Assembly (NCBI GenBank): GCA_022180725.1
Contig: BQMO01000002.1
Coordinates: 1-64,000 of the forward strand
Direction: 5' to 3'
Length of the DNA: 64,000 nucleotides
Source of the DNA: Phycisphaerae bacterium
GTDB taxonomy: Bacteria; Planctomycetota; Phycisphaerae; Phycisphaerales; UBA1924
The notes beneath the pieces are model-generated. The model did no database searches. It had not been told where the DNA came from and worked only from the letters and a program-made list of their open reading frames with translations. A program made the translations under genes and the position numbers. Shown here one piece after another: positions 61,565-64,000 of this stretch (positions within the stretch are counted from its first letter, which is position 1; every line of letters starts with the position of its first letter).

Positions 61565-61610
61565 GCGGGCGTCCTCTGAACAAGGGAACGCCCGCTTTGT
61601 TATTGTTGTT
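61565..61610 (+). terminator. intrinsic terminator after surface protein
   Basis: GCGGGCGT and ACGCCCGC pair (8 bp, 15 nt loop) and are followed by TTTGTTATTGTTGTT. Located 34 nt after the stop codon. Confidence 0.85.
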
Positions 61611-61665
61611 GAGGGACTCAACGCAACGCGGCACGGCACGCTACATTGATGACACGGAGGTTCCC

Positions 61666-62943
61666 ATGCTGACCATCGCCGTGCTCGCCATCGCCGCACT
61701 CGGGCAGACCGATCCGTTTCCCCCCGCCTCGGGATGGACGCTGTATTCAGGCCCCAACGCATCGACCCTCTGGCACGGTTATCGCCAGAAGGCATTCCCG
61801 GCGAAGGGCTGGACCGTCGCGGGCGGCGAACTTCGCGTGGCGAAAGGAGGAGGCGGGGGCGACATCCTGACGAACGCGATGTTCGGCGACTTCGAGGCCG
61901 CGTTCGAGTTCAAGCTCGGGGAGAAGTCCAACTCGGGCATCATCTGGCGTGTGACGGAGAAGCACGACGCTTCGTGGCAGACCGGGCCGGAGTACCAGTT
62001 ACTTGAAGACGCCACGTACGGGGTCTCCTCGACCGACGGGCACTCGTGTGGGGCACTCTACGACCTCGCACCGCCGGCGACCGGCAAGGTCATGAAACCA
62101 GTCGGCGAATGGAACGAGGGTCGAATCTACCTTCGCAACGGTCTGCTGCAGCACTGGCTGAACGGCGTGAAGGTGGTCGAGATGACGATCGCGGACGCGA
62201 ACGGAACGCCGACCAAGGCGTGGCTCGACGCGATCGCGGGGAGCAAGTTCAAGGCGTACGAGGGGTTTGGGCTCCAGCCGCGGGGCGGGATCGCGGTGCA
62301 GGACCACGGGGATACGGACCTGGCCCTGCGGAACTTCTTCCTCCGCGATCTTGGCACGGCGCGAACGGGCGAGGTGGCGCTATTCAACGGGCATGACCTG
62401 ACGGGGTGGAAGGCGGTGGTGCCGGAGGCCGCGGCCAAGGGCCTCGCGCCCGAGTCGGTATGGTCGGTGCGTGACGGGGTGCTGGTGTGCGCGGGCAATC
62501 CGGTGGGGTACATCCGTACGACGGCGACGTACACGAACTTCATACTGCGGCTTCAGTGGCGGTTCGACCCGGCGAAGGGGGCGGGGAACTCGGGGGTGCT
62601 GCTGCGGATGATGGGCGAGGACAAGGTGTGGCCGAAGAGTGTCGAGGCACAACTGCATTCGGGGAACGCGGGGGATTTCTGGAACATCGACGAGTTTCCG
62701 ATGACGACTGATCCGTCGCGGACGAAGGGGCGGAACACGAAGAAGACGCACGGGGCGGAGCGTCCGCTGGGCGAGTGGAACGAGTACGAGATCATCGTGA
62801 ACAAAGGCGATGTGATTTTGAAGGTGAATGGGGAGGAGTTGAATCGGGCCACCGGGGTGGCGGAAGTCCCCGGGCATCTCTGTCTGCAGAGCGAAGGGGC
62901 TGAGATTCACTTCCGGGATATCCGGCTCGTGCCGCTGCCGTAG
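61666..62943 (+). CDS. secreted protein with two DUF1080 domains
   Basis: The 425 aa protein has a short signal-like start (LTIAVLAIAALGQT) and two tandem DUF1080 (3-keto-disaccharide hydrolase-like) jelly-roll domains, at about 15-235 and 240-425. Each shows the family's pattern (SNSGIIWRV..GPEYQLLED; GNSGVLLRM..SVEAQLHSG) and the end EIHFRDIRLVPLP. Such proteins are greatly expanded in planctomycetes and act on sugars outside the cytoplasm. TACATT (61642-61647) and CGGAGG precede the ATG. Confidence 0.9.
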   Translation: MLTIAVLAIAALGQTDPFPPASGWTLYSGPNASTLWHGYRQKAFPAKGWTVAGGELRVAKGGGGGDILTNAMFGDFEAAFEFKLGEKSNSGIIWRVTEKHDASWQTGPEYQLLEDATYGVSSTDGHSCGALYDLAPPATGKVMKPVGEWNEGRIYLRNGLLQHWLNGVKVVEMTIADANGTPTKAWLDAIAGSKFKAYEGFGLQPRGGIAVQDHGDTDLALRNFFLRDLGTARTGEVALFNGHDLTGWKAVVPEAAAKGLAPESVWSVRDGVLVCAGNPVGYIRTTATYTNFILRLQWRFDPAKGAGNSGVLLRMMGEDKVWPKSVEAQLHSGNAGDFWNIDEFPMTTDPSRTKGRNTKKTHGAERPLGEWNEYEIIVNKGDVILKVNGEELNRATGVAEVPGHLCLQSEGAEIHFRDIRLVPLP

Positions 62944-63033
62944 CGGCTATTGTGTGTGGATGCGGTCCGTTGGCCGCCTTCGAGCGCCCACCCCCTGCCC
63001 CCTCGACCGAGAGCGGGCGACCTGGAGCCTCGC

Positions 63034-63723
63034 ATGACGACGCACATCGGGATCGTCGGGGTCAGCCCGGAAGGCGCGGCGCTGTTTTACCAGCAGGTGA
63101 CGCGTCAGGCGGCGCGCGTGCGCGGGCCGAATGATCAGCCGCGCGTCTCGATTCACAATGAGCCGCTGCACCTGTATCTTGATGCCATCCGCAAGGGCGA
63201 TTGGCACGCGGTGGATCGGCTGCTGCGTCGATCGGCGGAGTTGCTGGCCCGATGCGGGGCGACGCTGTGCGTGTGCCCGGATAACGCCGTGCAGCACGCG
63301 GTGCAGATGGCGGAGGTTGGCAGTCCGATTCCCTGGCTGCCGATGGGAGAACTGGTGGCCCGCGCGGTGTGCGGCGATGGGCGCAAAACCGTGGGGCTGA
63401 TCGGGACGAAACTGATCACGAACTCCTCGACGTACCAGACGCACCTGGGCCTGAAGGGGGTTCAGGTGTTGGGGCCGCAGCCGGGCGAGGATGAGACCTT
63501 GGACCAGATCATCTTCGGGGAACTGCTGTACGGGCAGACCCGGCCGGAGAGCCGTCTGGCGGTGCTGCAGATCATCGCGGGCATGGCCGGGCGTGGGTGC
63601 GACGGGGTAATCCTGGCGTGCAGCGAAGCGCCGATGCTGGTGACACGGGAGAACTCCCCCTTGCCGGTGTATGACGCGGCGGAAATCTTGGCGGAAGCGG
63701 CGGTCAAGCGTCAATCGACATAG
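63034..63723 (+). CDS. aspartate/glutamate racemase-family protein
   Basis: The 229 aa protein has the two-cysteine racemase pattern: CVCPDNAVQHA in the first half and ILACSEAPML in the second, with IGIVGVSPEGAALFYQQV at the N-terminus. The family includes aspartate racemase and close relatives; the substrate is unknown. The ATG at 63034 has GGAG about 7 nt upstream. Confidence 0.88.
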   Translation: MTTHIGIVGVSPEGAALFYQQVTRQAARVRGPNDQPRVSIHNEPLHLYLDAIRKGDWHAVDRLLRRSAELLARCGATLCVCPDNAVQHAVQMAEVGSPIPWLPMGELVARAVCGDGRKTVGLIGTKLITNSSTYQTHLGLKGVQVLGPQPGEDETLDQIIFGELLYGQTRPESRLAVLQIIAGMAGRGCDGVILACSEAPMLVTRENSPLPVYDAAEILAEAAVKRQST

Positions 63724-63726
63724 AAC

Positions 63727-63755
63727 TTGACAACCGAAGGAAGATGTGGTACGAA
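63727..63755 (+). promoter_or_regulatory. sigma-70-type promoter at window end
   Basis: TTGACA and TACGAA are separated by 17 nt. The promoter starts just after the racemase stop codon and would drive whatever lies beyond 64000. Confidence 0.65.
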
Positions 63756-64000
63756 AGGGAACGGGACGACGGATTGAGCATCCGACCGACCAATCGCGTG
63801 CGCTGGGGCGGCTGACACGCAGCGGAGACCGCGTCCAAGAGATTCGAGTTCTGTTTGGTACGGAAGGCGACTGGACGAACGCCCCTGTTGTCATGTATGC
63901 TGTGGTAAGGCGGCGCACGCGGCGTGCGATTCTTTGCGTTGGAAGGCTGTTCGGAAGAGCGGCCTGGTAGCGCGGGGGGTAACGCCGGGCCGAAGCCTCC
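63756..64000. other. unassigned leader-like region
   Basis: This stretch has lower GC than its surroundings. It contains a second -10-like TGTATGCT ending at 63901 and a small hairpin (CGCACG/CGTGCG, 63914-63928). A frame of 74 codons exists but has no family resemblance or ribosome-binding site. It may be the 5' leader of an rRNA or other structural RNA gene beyond the window. Confidence 0.35.

Noticed and set aside
63950-63962. TCGGAAGAGCGG, identical to 12 bases of an Illumina adapter
   Set aside because: The match does not extend on either side as the adapter would, so it is probably chance; read mapping could still check it.
63746-63970. 74-codon forward frame at the window end
   Set aside because: No ribosome-binding site, no family pattern, and it overlaps promoter-like elements.

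Overview
The window is a high-GC bacterial chromosome segment. It fits Planctomycetota, most likely class Phycisphaerae. The support is a C-terminal sorting signal of PEP-CTERM type (final motif PAPGAGALFGLGLF then arginines), secreted DUF1573 and DUF1080 proteins, a type III glutamine synthetase, FHA proteins, a ThiD2-ThiE fusion, and flagellar FliD/FliS. The first 95 bases are not genomic: positions 53-95 match the Illumina universal adapter, so the contig end is artefactual.

Layout. 0.2-8.5 kb: secreted protein, ruvB, FHA-GAF histidine kinase, then a reverse block (zinc-ribbon coiled coil, cdsA, uppS, purA). 8.6-14.5 kb: small zinc ribbon, FHA protein, hemW, RluA-type pseudouridine synthase, phosphogluconolactonase-like protein, thiD2-thiE, M16 peptidase. 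14.5-19 kb: recO, a FabZ-ACP-FabZ lipid module, a membrane-TPR protein. 19-27.4 kb: unknown repeat-bearing gene, DUF2071, hutG-hutI, map, trpA, glnN, tRNA(CAT). 27.4-31.5 kb: a reverse polysaccharide locus (GT-C, GT2, toroid protein). 31.5-35.6 kb: reverse operon lipoprotein-RsbW-STAS-MlaE-ribH-nusB, then ftsY. 35.7-44.6 kb: guaA, saccharopine-dehydrogenase-like protein, fabH, secreted protein, cinA, tRNA-Val, peroxiredoxin-GNAT fusion, short ALDH-like protein, membrane protein. 44.7-51 kb: fliD, fliS, holB, queF, YhaM-type nuclease. 51-57.7 kb: fRMsr, rpsR, DoxX/MauE, rhodanese, DUF1573, dus, M48 lipoprotein, DUF6265. 57.7-64 kb: a threonine-rich leader peptide plus terminator ahead of a zinc-ribbon gene and thrS, then a sorting-signal surface protein, a DUF1080 protein, an Asp/Glu racemase, and a promoter-bearing end region.

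How it works together. Most genes are housekeeping: phospholipid and undecaprenyl synthesis, purines, fatty acids, repair, tRNA modification. Two regulatory signals stand out. First, at least 17 starts have a TAnnnT hexamer ending 5-9 nt before the start codon and usually no Shine-Dalgarno, which suggests leaderless transcription is common; I used it to choose several starts. Second, the thrS locus has the layout of ribosome-mediated transcription attenuation: a 17-residue peptide with 8 Thr, a segment able to pair with the terminator 5' arm, and a terminator hairpin. A strand-independent GC-skew reversal near 17.7 kb lies inside one gene.

All functions are assigned by reading motifs; no database search was run.
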